Shown piece by piece: positions 9,198 through 18,072 of a stretch of DNA of 64,000 bases. The DNA is from Pseudomonas sp. SJZ074 (GTDB lineage Bacteria; Pseudomonadota; Gammaproteobacteria; Pseudomonadales; Pseudomonadaceae): NCBI RefSeq assembly GCF_007828215.1, contig NZ_VIUE01000004.1, forward strand, positions 186,001-250,000, given 5' to 3'. Below the pieces are notes generated by a model. It searched no databases. It was not told the DNA's origin and saw nothing but the letters and a program-made list of their open reading frames with translations. Within the stretch, counting starts at the first letter, position 1. Each line of letters starts with the position of its first letter. The position numbers and the translations under genes were made by a program.

Positions 9198-10415
9198 CTA
9201 GAAACAAGTCTCCATGCTCTCCACCACCCGCAACCCTTCATCCACCAGGCACCCCACCCGCCACTTGTCGAAGGTCAGGCACGGATGGGAAGTGCCGAAC
9301 GCAATGATGTCGCCGATCCGTAACTCAACCCCTGGCGCCACCGTCATGAACGCATGCTGGTCCATCACCGCCGTCACCTTGCAGGCGCTCACATCGTCAC
9401 CGACTACCACGTCGGATCCGGGCTTGTAGCGCTTGAGCGGCACCGGCAGCCCCGCGTCGTAGGCCACGTCGCGCTTGCCCAGGGCGATGACCGCAAAGCC
9501 TGGTTCCGGCAGTGCTTGCACATGGGCCCAGACCTCCAGTGCCGGCTGCAGGCCTTCGTGCAGGTCGCTGCGCCGCTCCAGTACACAGCATTGGGCCTCC
9601 TTGTAGATGCCATGGTCGTGGGCTACATAACTGCCGGGGCGCAGCACACTGAGGAAACGCCCATGGGCATTGCGGGCCTCGAAGGATTCGGCGATCAAGT
9701 CATACCAGGCCGAGCCCGAGGCGGTGATGATCGGTTTATCGAGGGCAAATGCGCCGCTGTCCTGCAACTGCATCGCCAACCCCACCAGGGACGCCGCGAA
9801 CGCTCGGATGCCGCTGACGGCGTGGTCACCGTGGATCACCCCTTCGTAGCCTTCGATACCGGTCAGGGCCAGCGCCGGTTGCGCCCGGATCGCCTCGGCC
9901 AGGGCCAGCACTTCGGCCTCGCTCCGGCAGCCGCAGCGACCACCGACCACCCCGTATTCGATCATCACATTGAGCTTCAAACCGCGAGCGGCAAAGAAAG
10001 CCCCCAGATCGGCCACGTTGTCCGGATGATCGACCATGCAGTGGAATTCGAACATCGGGTCGGCCAGCAGGTCGGCGATCAGCGCCATGTTCGGCGTTCC
10101 CACCAACTGGTTGGCCATCAGTACTCGCCGCACACCGTGGGCGTAGGCCGCACGGGTTTGCACAGCGGTGGCAAGGGTCATGCCCCAGGCGCCGGCATCG
10201 AGCTGGCGGCGGAACAGCGCCGGGGTCATGCTGGTCTTGCCGTGGGGTGCCAGCTCGGCACCGCTGTTGCTGACGAACTGTTGCATCCAGCGAATGTTGT
10301 GTTCCAACGCGTCGCGATGCAGCACCAGCGCCGGCAGGCCAACGTCGCGCAACAGGTGAGCGCCGACGGTGGCGGCGCCCTTCTCTACGGCAGCGTCATA
10401 AATGGCAGAAGACAT
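9198..10415 (-). CDS. PLP-dependent amino acid deaminase/dehydratase, fold-III (D-serine dehydratase-like)
   Basis: A 405-residue enzyme with an alanine-racemase-type N-terminal barrel and a D-serine dehydratase-like C-terminal domain. The PLP lysine is in LAPHGKTSM near residue 60, and the C-terminal half carries the metal-site region (GTSHPCL). A GAGAGGAG ribosome site precedes ATG 10415. Database names for relatives are 'amino acid deaminase' or D-threonine aldolase family. The following KDG kinase and the upstream RidA, which hydrolyses enamines and imines released by such enzymes, make D-glucosaminate dehydratase (product KDG plus ammonia) an attractive role. That is inference; D-serine or D-threonine dehydratase remains possible. 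Confidence 0.85.
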   Translation of the reverse strand: MSSAIYDAAVEKGAATVGAHLLRDVGLPALVLHRDALEHNIRWMQQFVSNSGAELAPHGKTSMTPALFRRQLDAGAWGMTLATAVQTRAAYAHGVRRVLMANQLVGTPNMALIADLLADPMFEFHCMVDHPDNVADLGAFFAARGLKLNVMIEYGVVGGRCGCRSEAEVLALAEAIRAQPALALTGIEGYEGVIHGDHAVSGIRAFAASLVGLAMQLQDSGAFALDKPIITASGSAWYDLIAESFEARNAHGRFLSVLRPGSYVAHDHGIYKEAQCCVLERRSDLHEGLQPALEVWAHVQALPEPGFAVIALGKRDVAYDAGLPVPLKRYKPGSDVVVGDDVSACKVTAVMDQHAFMTVAPGVELRIGDIIAFGTSHPCLTFDKWRVGCLVDEGLRVVESMETCF

Positions 10416-10454
10416 GGTCGAACTCCTCTCGCGGTCGCGGGCGACCGCTATGGT

Positions 10455-11219
10455 CTATTCATTGATGCGCCGGGCCAGGTTGTTGGCGCTGTCGATCAGC
10501 ACCCGGCGGTAGTCGGCGTAATTGTTCTTGGCGTCGGCCCGGGGGGCGACGATGCACAGGGTCGCAATGGCCACGCCGTCGGGGTCTTTCACCGGTGCGG
10601 CGAAGCAGTGGGTGAAGGTGTCGGCAACGCTGTCGAAGGAGAAAAACCCATCGAGGCCGGCCTGGCGAATCTCCTTGAGAAACTGCTCCACCGGCAGACG
10701 CTCGCCATCCGGCAGGATGAAGTCGTCGGGGTCGATCAGGTCAACGATCTGCTGATCGCTCAAATGGGCCAGCAGCAGGCGGCCGGAGGCGGTCCAGGGG
10801 ATAGGTGCGTTTTCACCGATATCCGATGAAATGCGAAAATGCCGCTCGCCTTCCTTCATCAGCGCCACCGTGTATTTGCGCCCGTTGAGCAGGCACATCT
10901 GCGCGGTTTCCCGGGTCTGGCGGACGATCTCCTGCAAGGCTTGATCGGCCTCGCGGCTCAAATCGAAATGCCGCAGGTGCGCCTGCCCGAGGAAATACAA
11001 CTGGCGGCCCAGGTAGACGTGGCCTTCCTTGCCCACCGGCTCGAGGATGCGTCGTTCCAGCAGCGATGCCACCAGCTCGTAGACCGTGGACTTGGGGCTG
11101 CCGATGCCGCTGGCGATGTCGTTCGGGCGCAGCGGCTGGCCGATCTCCTTGAGGAAATCAAGGATATCGAACGCCCGATCCAGTCCCCGGGCCCGGCGTT
11201 TGATGGTGTCTTCGGTCAT
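10455..11219 (-). CDS. IclR-family transcriptional regulator
   Basis: A 254-residue repressor/activator: winged helix-turn-helix at about residues 8-75 (LDRAFDILDFLKEIGQPL, then SPKSTVYELVASL) and a C-terminal IclR effector domain (about 85-250). ATG 11219 is chosen because AGGAAT precedes it; an in-frame codon at 11258 would read into the 11231-11343 repeat and is rejected. The gene lies between ridA and the deaminase gene, all on the minus strand, and is the obvious regulator of the group. A TTCCG-N6-CGGAA palindrome upstream of the transporter operon is a candidate binding site. Confidence 0.92.
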   Translation of the reverse strand: MTEDTIKRRARGLDRAFDILDFLKEIGQPLRPNDIASGIGSPKSTVYELVASLLERRILEPVGKEGHVYLGRQLYFLGQAHLRHFDLSREADQALQEIVRQTRETAQMCLLNGRKYTVALMKEGERHFRISSDIGENAPIPWTASGRLLLAHLSDQQIVDLIDPDDFILPDGERLPVEQFLKEIRQAGLDGFFSFDSVADTFTHCFAAPVKDPDGVAIATLCIVAPRADAKNNYADYRRVLIDSANNLARRINE

Positions 11220-11230
11220 GTCATTATTCC

Positions 11231-11343
11231 TGATCGTTCCCACGCTCTGCGTGGGCAATGCATCCCGTGACGCTCTGCGTCACATCGACAGAGGACGCGG
11301 AGCGTCCATGGCGGCATTCCCACGCAGAGCGTGGGAACGATCA
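11231..11343. repeat. 113-bp interspersed palindromic repeat
   Basis: Outer arms TGATCGTTCCCACGCTCTGC and its complement enclose two further small hairpins (GACGCTCTGCGTC and GGACGCGGAGCGTCC), giving a cloverleaf-like fold. A second copy of almost the same length is at 61921-62030. It has no coding capacity of its own, and it splits ridA from the IclR gene. Confidence 0.85.
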
Positions 11344-11347
11344 ATGA

Positions 11348-11734
11348 TCACTTCTTCTTGTAGGCCACACAATCAATCTCAACCTTGCAATCAACCATCA
11401 TGCTCGCCTGCACACAGGCCCGGGCCGGGGCGTGTTCGGGGCTGAAGTATTCACCGAATACCTTGTTGAAACTCCAGAAGTCCCGCGGGTCATCCAACCA
11501 CACACCGCAACGCACCACGTCCTCCAGGCCATAGCCCGCCTCTTCGAGAATGGCGATCACATTCTTCATGGTCTGGTGAGTCTGCTCGACAATCCCGCCG
11601 GCGATGATCTCGCCATTCACCGCCGGCACCTGGCCGGACACGTGCAGCCAGCCATCGGCCTCGACGGCGCGGGCAAATGGCCGTGGCTGGCCGCCACCCG
11701 CGGTGCTGCCGGTCCCGTAGCGCTTGATGCTCAT
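11348..11734 (-). CDS. RidA-family enamine/imine deaminase
   Basis: A 128-residue RidA (YjgF/YER057c/UK114) protein, a cytosolic trimer that hydrolyses reactive enamine and imine intermediates from PLP enzymes. The substrate-binding arginine is in APARACVQASMM, followed by VEIDCVAYKK. It lies 24 bases after the ABC ATPase gene in the same direction. Being in an operon with a PLP-dependent deaminase suggests that it clears the intermediate made by that enzyme. Confidence 0.92.
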   Translation of the reverse strand: MSIKRYGTGSTAGGGQPRPFARAVEADGWLHVSGQVPAVNGEIIAGGIVEQTHQTMKNVIAILEEAGYGLEDVVRCGVWLDDPRDFWSFNKVFGEYFSPEHAPARACVQASMMVDCKVEIDCVAYKKK

Positions 11735-11758
11735 GAGTGGTTCTCCTTGTTCAATGGA

Positions 11759-12550
11759 TTAAAAACGAGTGTTCTTGAGAAATTCCGCCAGGCGCGGTGA
11801 TTGCGGCCGCTCGAACAGTTCCTTCGGCGGCCCCTGCTCTTCGATGCGGCCCTGGTTCATGAAGACGATCTTGTCGGATACCTCGAAGGCAAAACGCATT
11901 TCGTGGGTCACCAGCAGCATGGTCATGCCGTCTTCGGCCAGGCCCTTGATCACGTTCAACACCTCGCCCACCAGCTCCGGGTCGAGGGCCGAGGTGACTT
12001 CGTCGAACAGCATCAGGCTGGGGTTCATGGCAATTGCCCGGGCAATCGCCACTCGCTGCTGCTGGCCACCGGACAACTGACCGGGAAAGTGGTTGCGGCG
12101 TTCCAGCAGGCCGACCCGCTCCAGCCATTTCTCGGCCAGGGCCACGGCTTCGTCCTTGGGCAGTTTTTTCACCTTGAGCAGGCCCAGGGTGACGTTCTGC
12201 AACGCGCTCAGATGGGGAAACAGGTTGAATTGCTGGAACGCCATGCCAGTCATCGCGCGGTGTCGGGCGATAACCTTTTCAGGATGGCGCACACGTTTGC
12301 CGTCGACTTCGTCATAGCCGATGGACTCGCCGTCGAGCATGATCTGGCCGCCCTGGAATTCTTCCAGCATGTTCACGCAGCGCAACAGCGTGGTCTTGCC
12401 CGAACCGCTGGAGCCGATCAGCGTCACCACGTTGCCACGCTGCATGCTCAGGTCGACGCCCTTGAGCACTTCCAGCGGGCCGTATTGTTTGCGCAGGCCG
12501 CGAATGTCGAGCAGCGGCTGGGCGTTGGAGGGAGTCGAAACGTCAGTCAT
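11759..12550 (-). CDS. Polar amino-acid-type ABC transporter ATP-binding protein
   Basis: A 263-residue ATPase of the HisP/GlnQ type that powers uptake. Walker A is GSSGSGKTT, the Q-loop is FQQFNLF, the signature is [14 protein letters not shown], and Walker B is [14 protein letters not shown], where Val replaces the usual Pro or Ala. Its start overlaps the stop of the permease gene by 4 bases (ATGA), so translation is coupled. Partners are the two permeases and the binding protein upstream. Confidence 0.94.
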   Translation of the reverse strand: MTDVSTPSNAQPLLDIRGLRKQYGPLEVLKGVDLSMQRGNVVTLIGSSGSGKTTLLRCVNMLEEFQGGQIMLDGESIGYDEVDGKRVRHPEKVIARHRAMTGMAFQQFNLFPHLSALQNVTLGLLKVKKLPKDEAVALAEKWLERVGLLERRNHFPGQLSGGQQQRVAIARAIAMNPSLMLFDEVTSALDPELVGEVLNVIKGLAEDGMTMLLVTHEMRFAFEVSDKIVFMNQGRIEEQGPPKELFERPQSPRLAEFLKNTRF

Positions 12551-13209
12551 GGCAAGGCCACCCGCTTTTCAATGTGCCGCCCGAGCAATTCGATGGCGTA
12601 ATTGATGATGAAAAAGAGAAACCCGGCGAACAGGTAGAACTCCAGGGTCATGAAGGTCCGGGCAATGATCTGCTGGGTGCTGAGCAGCAGCTCGGCGACG
12701 CCGATCACCGACAGCAGGGTCGACGCCTTGACGATCTCGGTGGAAGAGTTGACCCAGGTCGGCAGGATCTGCCGCAATGCCTGGGGCAGCAGCACATAAC
12801 CCAGGGCCTGGAAGAACGTCAGGCCGATGGCCTGGCTGGCTTCCATCTGTCCACGAGGTAACGCTTGCAAGGCACCGCGCACGATCTCGGCCACGTGGGA
12901 ACCACAGAACAGCGTCAGGCCCAGGACACCGGCCTGGAACGCGCCGATCTGCCAGCCCAGCGCCGGGGCCATGTAGAAGCAGGCCAACACCAGCACGAAC
13001 ACCGGCGTGCCGCGAATCAGGTCGACATAGAAGCGAAACGGTGCGCGCATCCAGGTACGGCCGTAGGTCAGCACCAGCCCGGCGACCAGGCCAATCAAGG
13101 TGCCCAACAAGATCGCCAGCACCGAACATTGCACGCTGGTCAGGAAGCCGGCCCACAGCGTATCCCGGGCGACCCATAGCTCATGCAACCAACTGGGGGA
13201 TTCGTACAT
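12547..13209 (-). CDS. Polar amino-acid-type ABC transporter permease (second)
   Basis: A 220-residue inner-membrane permease of the HisMQ type with about five hydrophobic segments and the EAA-loop region [20 protein letters not shown] near residues 115-140. It begins 9 bases after the stop of the first permease gene and overlaps the ATPase gene. The two permeases would form the heterodimeric channel. Confidence 0.93.
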   Translation of the reverse strand: MYESPSWLHELWVARDTLWAGFLTSVQCSVLAILLGTLIGLVAGLVLTYGRTWMRAPFRFYVDLIRGTPVFVLVLACFYMAPALGWQIGAFQAGVLGLTLFCGSHVAEIVRGALQALPRGQMEASQAIGLTFFQALGYVLLPQALRQILPTWVNSSTEIVKASTLLSVIGVAELLLSTQQIIARTFMTLEFYLFAGFLFFIINYAIELLGRHIEKRVALP

Positions 13210-13218
13210 GGGACGCTC

Positions 13219-13881
13219 CTAACGGCGGATCGCCAGGCGCTGCTCGAAATACCGCAGCAGCATGGCAATGAGATAACAGGCCGCGACATACAGGGCCGTG
13301 GTCACCAGCCAGGTTTCGATCACCCGGTAGCTCTCCACGTTGATCTTGCGGGCGTAATAGGTCAGCTCCGGCACGGCAATCGCGGCCGCCAGGGAGGTGT
13401 CCTTGAACAGCGAAATGAAGTTGTTCGACAAAGCCGGCAGCACGTTGCGCAGCATCACCGGCACGGTGACATAGGCTTTCACCTGCCACTCGCCCAGGCC
13501 GATCGCCAGGCCCGCTTCCCGCTGGCCTTTGTGGATGCTCATCAACCCACCGCGGAACACTTCGGTCAGGTAGGCCCCGGCGTACAACGATAGGGTAATG
13601 ACGAACGACGGCAGCTTATCCAGGCGGATGCCGAGGCTCGGCAAGGCGAAGTAGATCAACAAGATCAACACCAGGATCGGCGTATTGCGGATCACCGTGA
13701 CATACACCGACGCCAGCATGCGCAAGACACGGTGCTTGCTGAGCAACGCGAATGCCATGGCCAGGCCGATCACACAACCGATGGCGATCGACACCAGCGC
13801 CAGGGAAAGTCCCAGGCCCAGCCCCGCCAGCAAGGTGTCGAAATCGCGCCAGACAGCGGCAAAGTTCAACTGATAGTTCAT
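13219..13881 (-). CDS. Polar amino-acid-type ABC transporter permease (first)
   Basis: A 220-residue HisMQ-type permease with several membrane segments, RNTPILVLILLIYF, and the EAA-loop AGLAIGLGEWQVKAYVTVP. ATG 13881 (MNYQLNFAAVW) is preferred to GTG 13893 because GAAGG lies before it and overlaps the GTG. It follows the binding-protein gene by 54 bases. Confidence 0.92.
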   Translation of the reverse strand: MNYQLNFAAVWRDFDTLLAGLGLGLSLALVSIAIGCVIGLAMAFALLSKHRVLRMLASVYVTVIRNTPILVLILLIYFALPSLGIRLDKLPSFVITLSLYAGAYLTEVFRGGLMSIHKGQREAGLAIGLGEWQVKAYVTVPVMLRNVLPALSNNFISLFKDTSLAAAIAVPELTYYARKINVESYRVIETWLVTTALYVAACYLIAMLLRYFEQRLAIRR

Positions 13882-13935
13882 GGTCGGCAGCACCTTCGAC
13901 GGGGCGCCCGCATGGGGCGCCCCGGGCTCACGGGG

Positions 13936-14784
13936 TCATTTGAACTCAACGGGGAAACCGATGGCTGGCGACGGCAGCTCGACGCCAAACCACTGCTTGA
14001 ACGACGCCGCGTAGGTGGGGAATTCCACGCCGGTCATGGCTTCATGCAAGGTGGTGTTGACGAAGTTCAGCCAATCCTGGTCGCCGCGCTTGACCGCGCA
14101 GGCATAGGTTTGCGGACTCCAGGCATAGGCCGGGCTGCGGTAGCGCCCAGGGTTCTGCACCATCAGGTACTTGACCGAGGACTGATCGGTGGCGGCGGCA
14201 TCGGCACGACCGGAGTTCACCGCCTGGTACATCAGATCGACGCTGTCGTACTGATCGACCTTGGCCTTGGGCAGCGCCTGGTGCACCAACTCTTCGGCGT
14301 AGACATTCTGCAACACCGCGACGGTGACGCCGTCACCGGCGGCCTTGAGGTCGTCGATTTCCTTGTACTTGCTGTTGGCCGGCAACAACAGGCCCACGCC
14401 TTCGCGGTAGTACGGCAAGGTAAAGGCCACTTGCTGGGCACGGCTGGCGGTCACGGTGATGAACTGGCAGCTCATGTCGACCTTGTCGGTCAGCAGGTTG
14501 GGAATCCGCGCATCGGAAGACTGCACCACGAACTCGACCTTCTCCGGGTCATTGAACAGGCCCTTGGCGACCATCCGTGCGATGTCGATATCAAAGCCCT
14601 GCAACTTGCCATCCGCTCCCTGGAAGTGCCACGGCGCGTTGGTGCTGCCCGTGCCCACGATCAATTTCCCCCGCTGCAGCACGCTGTCCAACTTGCTGTC
14701 AGCCGCCTGAGCGACACCCACGGCAGCCGTCGTGGCCGCGAAGAGAAAAACACACGCTTTGAACAAGGAAGGTCGGCGATGCAT
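13936..14784 (-). CDS. ABC transporter substrate-binding protein, polar amino acid type
   Basis: Periplasmic binding protein of 282 residues with a Sec signal peptide (MHRRPSLFKACVFLFAATTA, ending at AQAAD). The SBP_bac_3 fold is visible: LIVGTGSTNAPWHFQGADG, then GFDIDIARMVAKGLF and the hinge region. GGAG lies 8 bases before ATG 14784. First gene of the transporter-ridA operon. The ligand is unknown; context suggests an amino acid or amino-sugar acid. Confidence 0.92.
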   Translation of the reverse strand: MHRRPSLFKACVFLFAATTAAVGVAQAADSKLDSVLQRGKLIVGTGSTNAPWHFQGADGKLQGFDIDIARMVAKGLFNDPEKVEFVVQSSDARIPNLLTDKVDMSCQFITVTASRAQQVAFTLPYYREGVGLLLPANSKYKEIDDLKAAGDGVTVAVLQNVYAEELVHQALPKAKVDQYDSVDLMYQAVNSGRADAAATDQSSVKYLMVQNPGRYRSPAYAWSPQTYACAVKRGDQDWLNFVNTTLHEAMTGVEFPTYAASFKQWFGVELPSPAIGFPVEFK

Positions 14785-15141
14785 GGCAAGCACTCCAGGA
14801 TGGTTTTATTCCGCTATACCGGAACATGGTATGTAACAACGGAATAGACAGCAGAAAGTGTGCCACAGGCTTGAGGCCCGTGGGCGAGGAAAATGGAAAG
14901 TGAATGGAATCAGCAAGATGGCGAAAAATAGCCAGGTCGAGGCAGCGAGTGTGCTCCCCGATAGTTGCTACCGTTGGCTACGGTGGGCGGGTAGCAGGGC
15001 CCCAGATCGGAGCAACAGCGAGTGTCGGGCACTCAAAGCCGCACCGAAATGTCGCCGCCGACCTGTCAACCCTGACAGTAGCGAGCCCCCCGGATGAGCC
15101 TTATCGTTCTGAGCATTGTCTGGATGCAGGGAAACTCCGCC
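14785..15141. other. Intergenic region, 357 bases
   Basis: This gap separates the minus-strand transporter operon from a plus-strand thioredoxin-like gene. The left part (14800-14860) holds the operator-like palindrome and probably the operon promoter. The right part contains a GCTACC-rich inverted segment (around 14965-15000) and open frames that overlap the next gene out of phase; I find no convincing gene or RNA in it. Confidence 0.6.
14809..14824. promoter_or_regulatory. Candidate IclR operator, TTCCG-N6-CGGAA
   Basis: The palindrome TTCCGCTATACCGGAA lies 25 bases before the start of the binding-protein gene, with a third CGGAA half-site at 14840-14844 and an overlapping ATACC-N7-GGTAT inverted repeat. 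IclR-family sites are often short TTCC/GGAA-type palindromes. The linked IclR gene makes it the natural binder. Functional role is inferred. Confidence 0.45.
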
Positions 15142-15588
15142 ATGAGTTCACTCATTACCCATGTCGCTTCGCAAAAAGATTATCGCAAGGCCCTCAAGAA
15201 CTGGCGGCCGGTCATCTTCTATTTCGGTCATCCCCAATGCTACGCCTGCGGCTGGGCCGACCCTCTGTTCTGTGGCGTTGCCGATACCTTTCAGGACCGG
15301 GCAGTCATCTATAAGTTGAGCACCCACGAATCGCCCCGGCATCCAGAAGTCACCGGAACACCGACCGTGCTGTTCTACAAAGGTGGAAAATTATGTCGCA
15401 AGCTCAAGGGCATTGGCGATGAAGTCTCACTGGCCCAGGTGTTTGCCGAACATGTGGGCCGAACCAAACCCAGGCGTCCGCCCCGCCGCCATCATCATGA
15501 TGTGGATTGGCTACGCGAGCGGCTTCGGACCTTGTGCACCGCGAGGCGGGCGCCAGGCCTCGTGAGACGGCGGGCGAAACGGCCCTGA
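15142..15588 (+). CDS. Thioredoxin-like protein with basic C-terminal tail
   Basis: A 148-residue protein with a thioredoxin-fold core of about 100 residues: FYFGHPQCYAC (Cys33 and Cys36 of a CYAC redox motif) and the cis-proline segment GTPTVLFYKGG. After residue 110 comes a tail rich in Arg and His (RRPPRRHHHD). No signal peptide is seen, so it is probably cytosolic. ATG 15142 is chosen with CAGGGAAA upstream; an in-frame ATG at 15094 lacks a clear ribosome site. Partner and substrate are unknown. Confidence 0.7.
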   Translation: MSSLITHVASQKDYRKALKNWRPVIFYFGHPQCYACGWADPLFCGVADTFQDRAVIYKLSTHESPRHPEVTGTPTVLFYKGGKLCRKLKGIGDEVSLAQVFAEHVGRTKPRRPPRRHHHDVDWLRERLRTLCTARRAPGLVRRRAKRP

Positions 15589-15619
15589 TAGCACCCACCG
15601 GACCCTGCACGGGCACCAT

Positions 15620-17266
15620 TCAGCGTCCACAGAACCTTACCCTGGACAACATTCGCAAGTCCCCGGCGCGGTAATAGTCATCGCTCCAGCTGTCATCCAC
15701 CGCCAACGGCTTGACCTGTTTGAGCGCGAGCTTCCTGGCGAAATAACGAAAGCGATAATGCTCATAGAAACGCAGCAGCTCCAGCCCGTAGCGGTCGGCC
15801 AGGTCGGTGTCGCCCTGGATGATGAGGTAGTTTTCATCGTTATTGCTGCTGGCCGCGGCGCTGAGGTTATGGCTGCCGCTGATGATGGTCGGCGTGTCGC
15901 TGGTGAAGTCGGTGACGATGGCTTTGGTGTGCACCAGCAGGTTGCCCTTCTGGCCTTTCATGTTTTCCCTGAGCCAGCCCTCCAGCCCGGTGTTGAGCAG
16001 CGCGGTAGCGGCGAATTCGGCGGTGCGGTCGGCATGGAATCCGGTGATGCGGCTGGTGGTGTTTTGCAGGCCGTAGCGCAGGACGTCGTCATTGGGCTGG
16101 CCGAGCAAAGCGTCGAGGATCCGATCGGGCAGGACGAAGGCGGTGACGAATAGCAGGTCCTTGCGGGCGGCATCGATGATCTCAACGAAGCGGTCCAGGT
16201 CGCCTTCTCCCGTCCGCGGCGAGAAGCCGACGAACAACCGTTGCTGCGGGTCCATGGGGTTGTTCTGGGTCAGCCACTGGCGGGTGGCATCGACCTCCTG
16301 CGGGGCGGCCCAGATCTGCTCGAACACCTGGCGATAGCTGTCGCTCACCCGGGGATCGTCCAGCACGTGAACGACATTGGCCTGCCGGTAGACACCGTTG
16401 GCAGTGAAATTGGTGCTGCCACAGAGCACGGCTTCGGGATGCAACGCACCGCTGCCATCGACCTTGCTCAAAACGATGAATTTGTCGTGGAAGATGCTCT
16501 GGGTCACCCGTCCCCGCTTGTTGGCCGGCGGCAGTTTTTCCAGGCTGGCCTCGTTGCGCAGCGTGGTGTCGTCGCCCGGCTCGGCGTGGTACAGCACCCG
16601 CACCTGCGCGCCACGGGTGAAAGCGGCATTCACTGCATCGACGATCACCGGCAGCTCGTATTCGTAGATGGCGACATCCAGGGCCCACGTGGCATCCAAT
16701 GCCCGGTCGATGAAGCCGGTCAGGCGCCCCAGCAGACCGTTTTCCAGCCAGCGACGCGGCGCATCGGGCCAGTCGTCGATGGACAGGTTCCGGTTGGCAC
16801 TGATCAACGCGTCCAGCTCGGGGAACTTGCGCTGGAACGCCTGGCTGGCCGCCACGGCACGATTGAAGATCACTCGCTGGTTGGCCGGCTGGCCGTTATC
16901 GCTGGTGACCGTGACCTCCAGGAACTCTCCCAACTGCGGCGCTTCGGGACTGCCGTAGGCCAGGTGGACACGATAATGAAGGGTCACACCGGGGTTGACG
17001 GCGTAATCGGCCCAGCGAAATTTCTGCAATGGCGCCTTGTCGCTGGGCGTGGCGTGGAACTCGGGGAAGGTGTGGGCCTTGTCGGGGAACGTCAGGCTGT
17101 TGAACAAGAACAGCCAGGGCTTGTCGCCCTGCCGCTTCTCGATGGCAAACCCCAGCAGCCCCTTGCGCCGCGGTTCGGCCAGGTCCATGGCGAGCAGCAC
17201 GCCGTTGGTGCCGGCATAGGCCTTGACCCGGAAATCATCCTGAGGATTGGTAACGAGGATGCGCAT
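15620..17266 (-). CDS. Phospholipase D-like (HKD) protein
   Basis: A 548-residue member of the phospholipase D superfamily, with a novel-looking N-terminal region of about 190 residues followed by two HKD half-domains. The second motif is canonical (HTKAIVTD, then GSHNLS). The first reads HDKFIVLS, with Ser at the position of the usual Asp, then CGSTNFTANG. No signal peptide is evident. The family includes lipases, nucleases and transferases; I cannot assign a substrate. It is convergent with the thioredoxin-like gene, 31 bases apart. Confidence 0.8.
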   Translation of the reverse strand: MRILVTNPQDDFRVKAYAGTNGVLLAMDLAEPRRKGLLGFAIEKRQGDKPWLFLFNSLTFPDKAHTFPEFHATPSDKAPLQKFRWADYAVNPGVTLHYRVHLAYGSPEAPQLGEFLEVTVTSDNGQPANQRVIFNRAVAASQAFQRKFPELDALISANRNLSIDDWPDAPRRWLENGLLGRLTGFIDRALDATWALDVAIYEYELPVIVDAVNAAFTRGAQVRVLYHAEPGDDTTLRNEASLEKLPPANKRGRVTQSIFHDKFIVLSKVDGSGALHPEAVLCGSTNFTANGVYRQANVVHVLDDPRVSDSYRQVFEQIWAAPQEVDATRQWLTQNNPMDPQQRLFVGFSPRTGEGDLDRFVEIIDAARKDLLFVTAFVLPDRILDALLGQPNDDVLRYGLQNTTSRITGFHADRTAEFAATALLNTGLEGWLRENMKGQKGNLLVHTKAIVTDFTSDTPTIISGSHNLSAAASSNNDENYLIIQGDTDLADRYGLELLRFYEHYRFRYFARKLALKQVKPLAVDDSWSDDYYRAGDLRMLSRVRFCGR

Positions 17267-17340
17267 GGTTCACTCCTGTGAAGTTGCCTCAGCATAGAAC
17301 AGGGATCCAGCCTGGGTGTGCAGATCCGTGACCGAGGCGC

Positions 17341-17422
17341 AGCCTTCGCGGGCAAGCCCGCTCCCACAAGGATCGCGACATGCCGCAGATCAAGTGTGGG
17401 AGCGGGCTTGCCCGCGAAGGCG
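17341..17422. repeat. REPIN in outward orientation, GGGCTTGCCCGCG variant
   Basis: Two REP cores of the variant GGGAGCGGGCTTGCCCGCG (C in place of T) are arranged as at 9081-9179, complement first. They lie between the start of the phospholipase D-like gene and the end of the chlD frame. Confidence 0.85.
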
Positions 17423-17451
17423 TCCGACCAGACACCTCAGACACAAGCTCA

Positions 17452-18054
17452 TCACACCTGGTCGATATGCCGATACTCAGCCCCCAGCTGCACCGCCAAC
17501 TGCCGGGCCCGGCCCAGGCGGATCGGGCCTCGCTCGATGTCGAGCAACAGGCAGGGGCAATCGAGTGGTGACAGCGGCACGCTCTCCTTCACTCGCCCAT
17601 CCGTCATCAGCAACACCCTTTGCTGCTCCGCCGGGTAGCGCTTGCGCCGGGCGATCAGCCAATGACCGGCCTCCTGCAGCGCCGCCAGCAACGGCGTACC
17701 GCCACCGGCACCCAGCCCGTCGAGCCAGTCCCGCAACCCGGCCGAGGCCTTAAGCCCCTGCACTTGCCAGTTCGGGACACTGCCGCTGGCCGTCAGCAGC
17801 GCCAACCGGGCACGTTGCCGGTAGGCGTCGTCGAACAGCTGCGCCAACAGGCCCTTGCCATCGCTCAACGCCCGATGACGACGGGTCGAGGCCGACGCAT
17901 CGACGATCACCAGCCAGAGCTCATGGGACGAACGATGACGTGCCTGCCAACGCAGGTCTTCACGCAAACGCGGACGACCGTTCAACAAGGTACCCGGCCA
18001 GTTCACCATGCCGCTGGCCGCCGCTTTGCTACGGCCCTGACGCCCCTGTTGCAA
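17452..18054 (-). CDS. ChlD-like von Willebrand A domain, expressed by -1 frameshift from chlI
   Basis: VWA-domain part of a CobN-associated (magnesium-chelatase ChlD-like) protein. The MIDAS motif DASAS and the later TDGR are present; the frame runs on open upstream to about 18122. There is no ATG or GTG in that open stretch and the first plausible start is TTG 18054 with no good ribosome site. Upstream of it lies the frameshift signal (18073-18120) at the end of the ChlI-like gene. A -1 shift there gives one 553-residue ChlI-VWA protein, the medium chelatase subunit, while unshifted ribosomes make the 334-residue small subunit. The coordinates given are the stand-alone frame. Confidence 0.8.
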   Translation of the reverse strand: MQQGRQGRSKAAASGMVNWPGTLLNGRPRLREDLRWQARHRSSHELWLVIVDASASTRRHRALSDGKGLLAQLFDDAYRQRARLALLTASGSVPNWQVQGLKASAGLRDWLDGLGAGGGTPLLAALQEAGHWLIARRKRYPAEQQRVLLMTDGRVKESVPLSPLDCPCLLLDIERGPIRLGRARQLAVQLGAEYRHIDQV

Positions 18055-18072
18055 TGGCCCTGCACGGGGTCT

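Noticed and set aside
14904..15314. 136-codon frame overlapping the thioredoxin-like gene
   Set aside because: Out of phase with a recognisable domain protein, no ribosome site and no family features.
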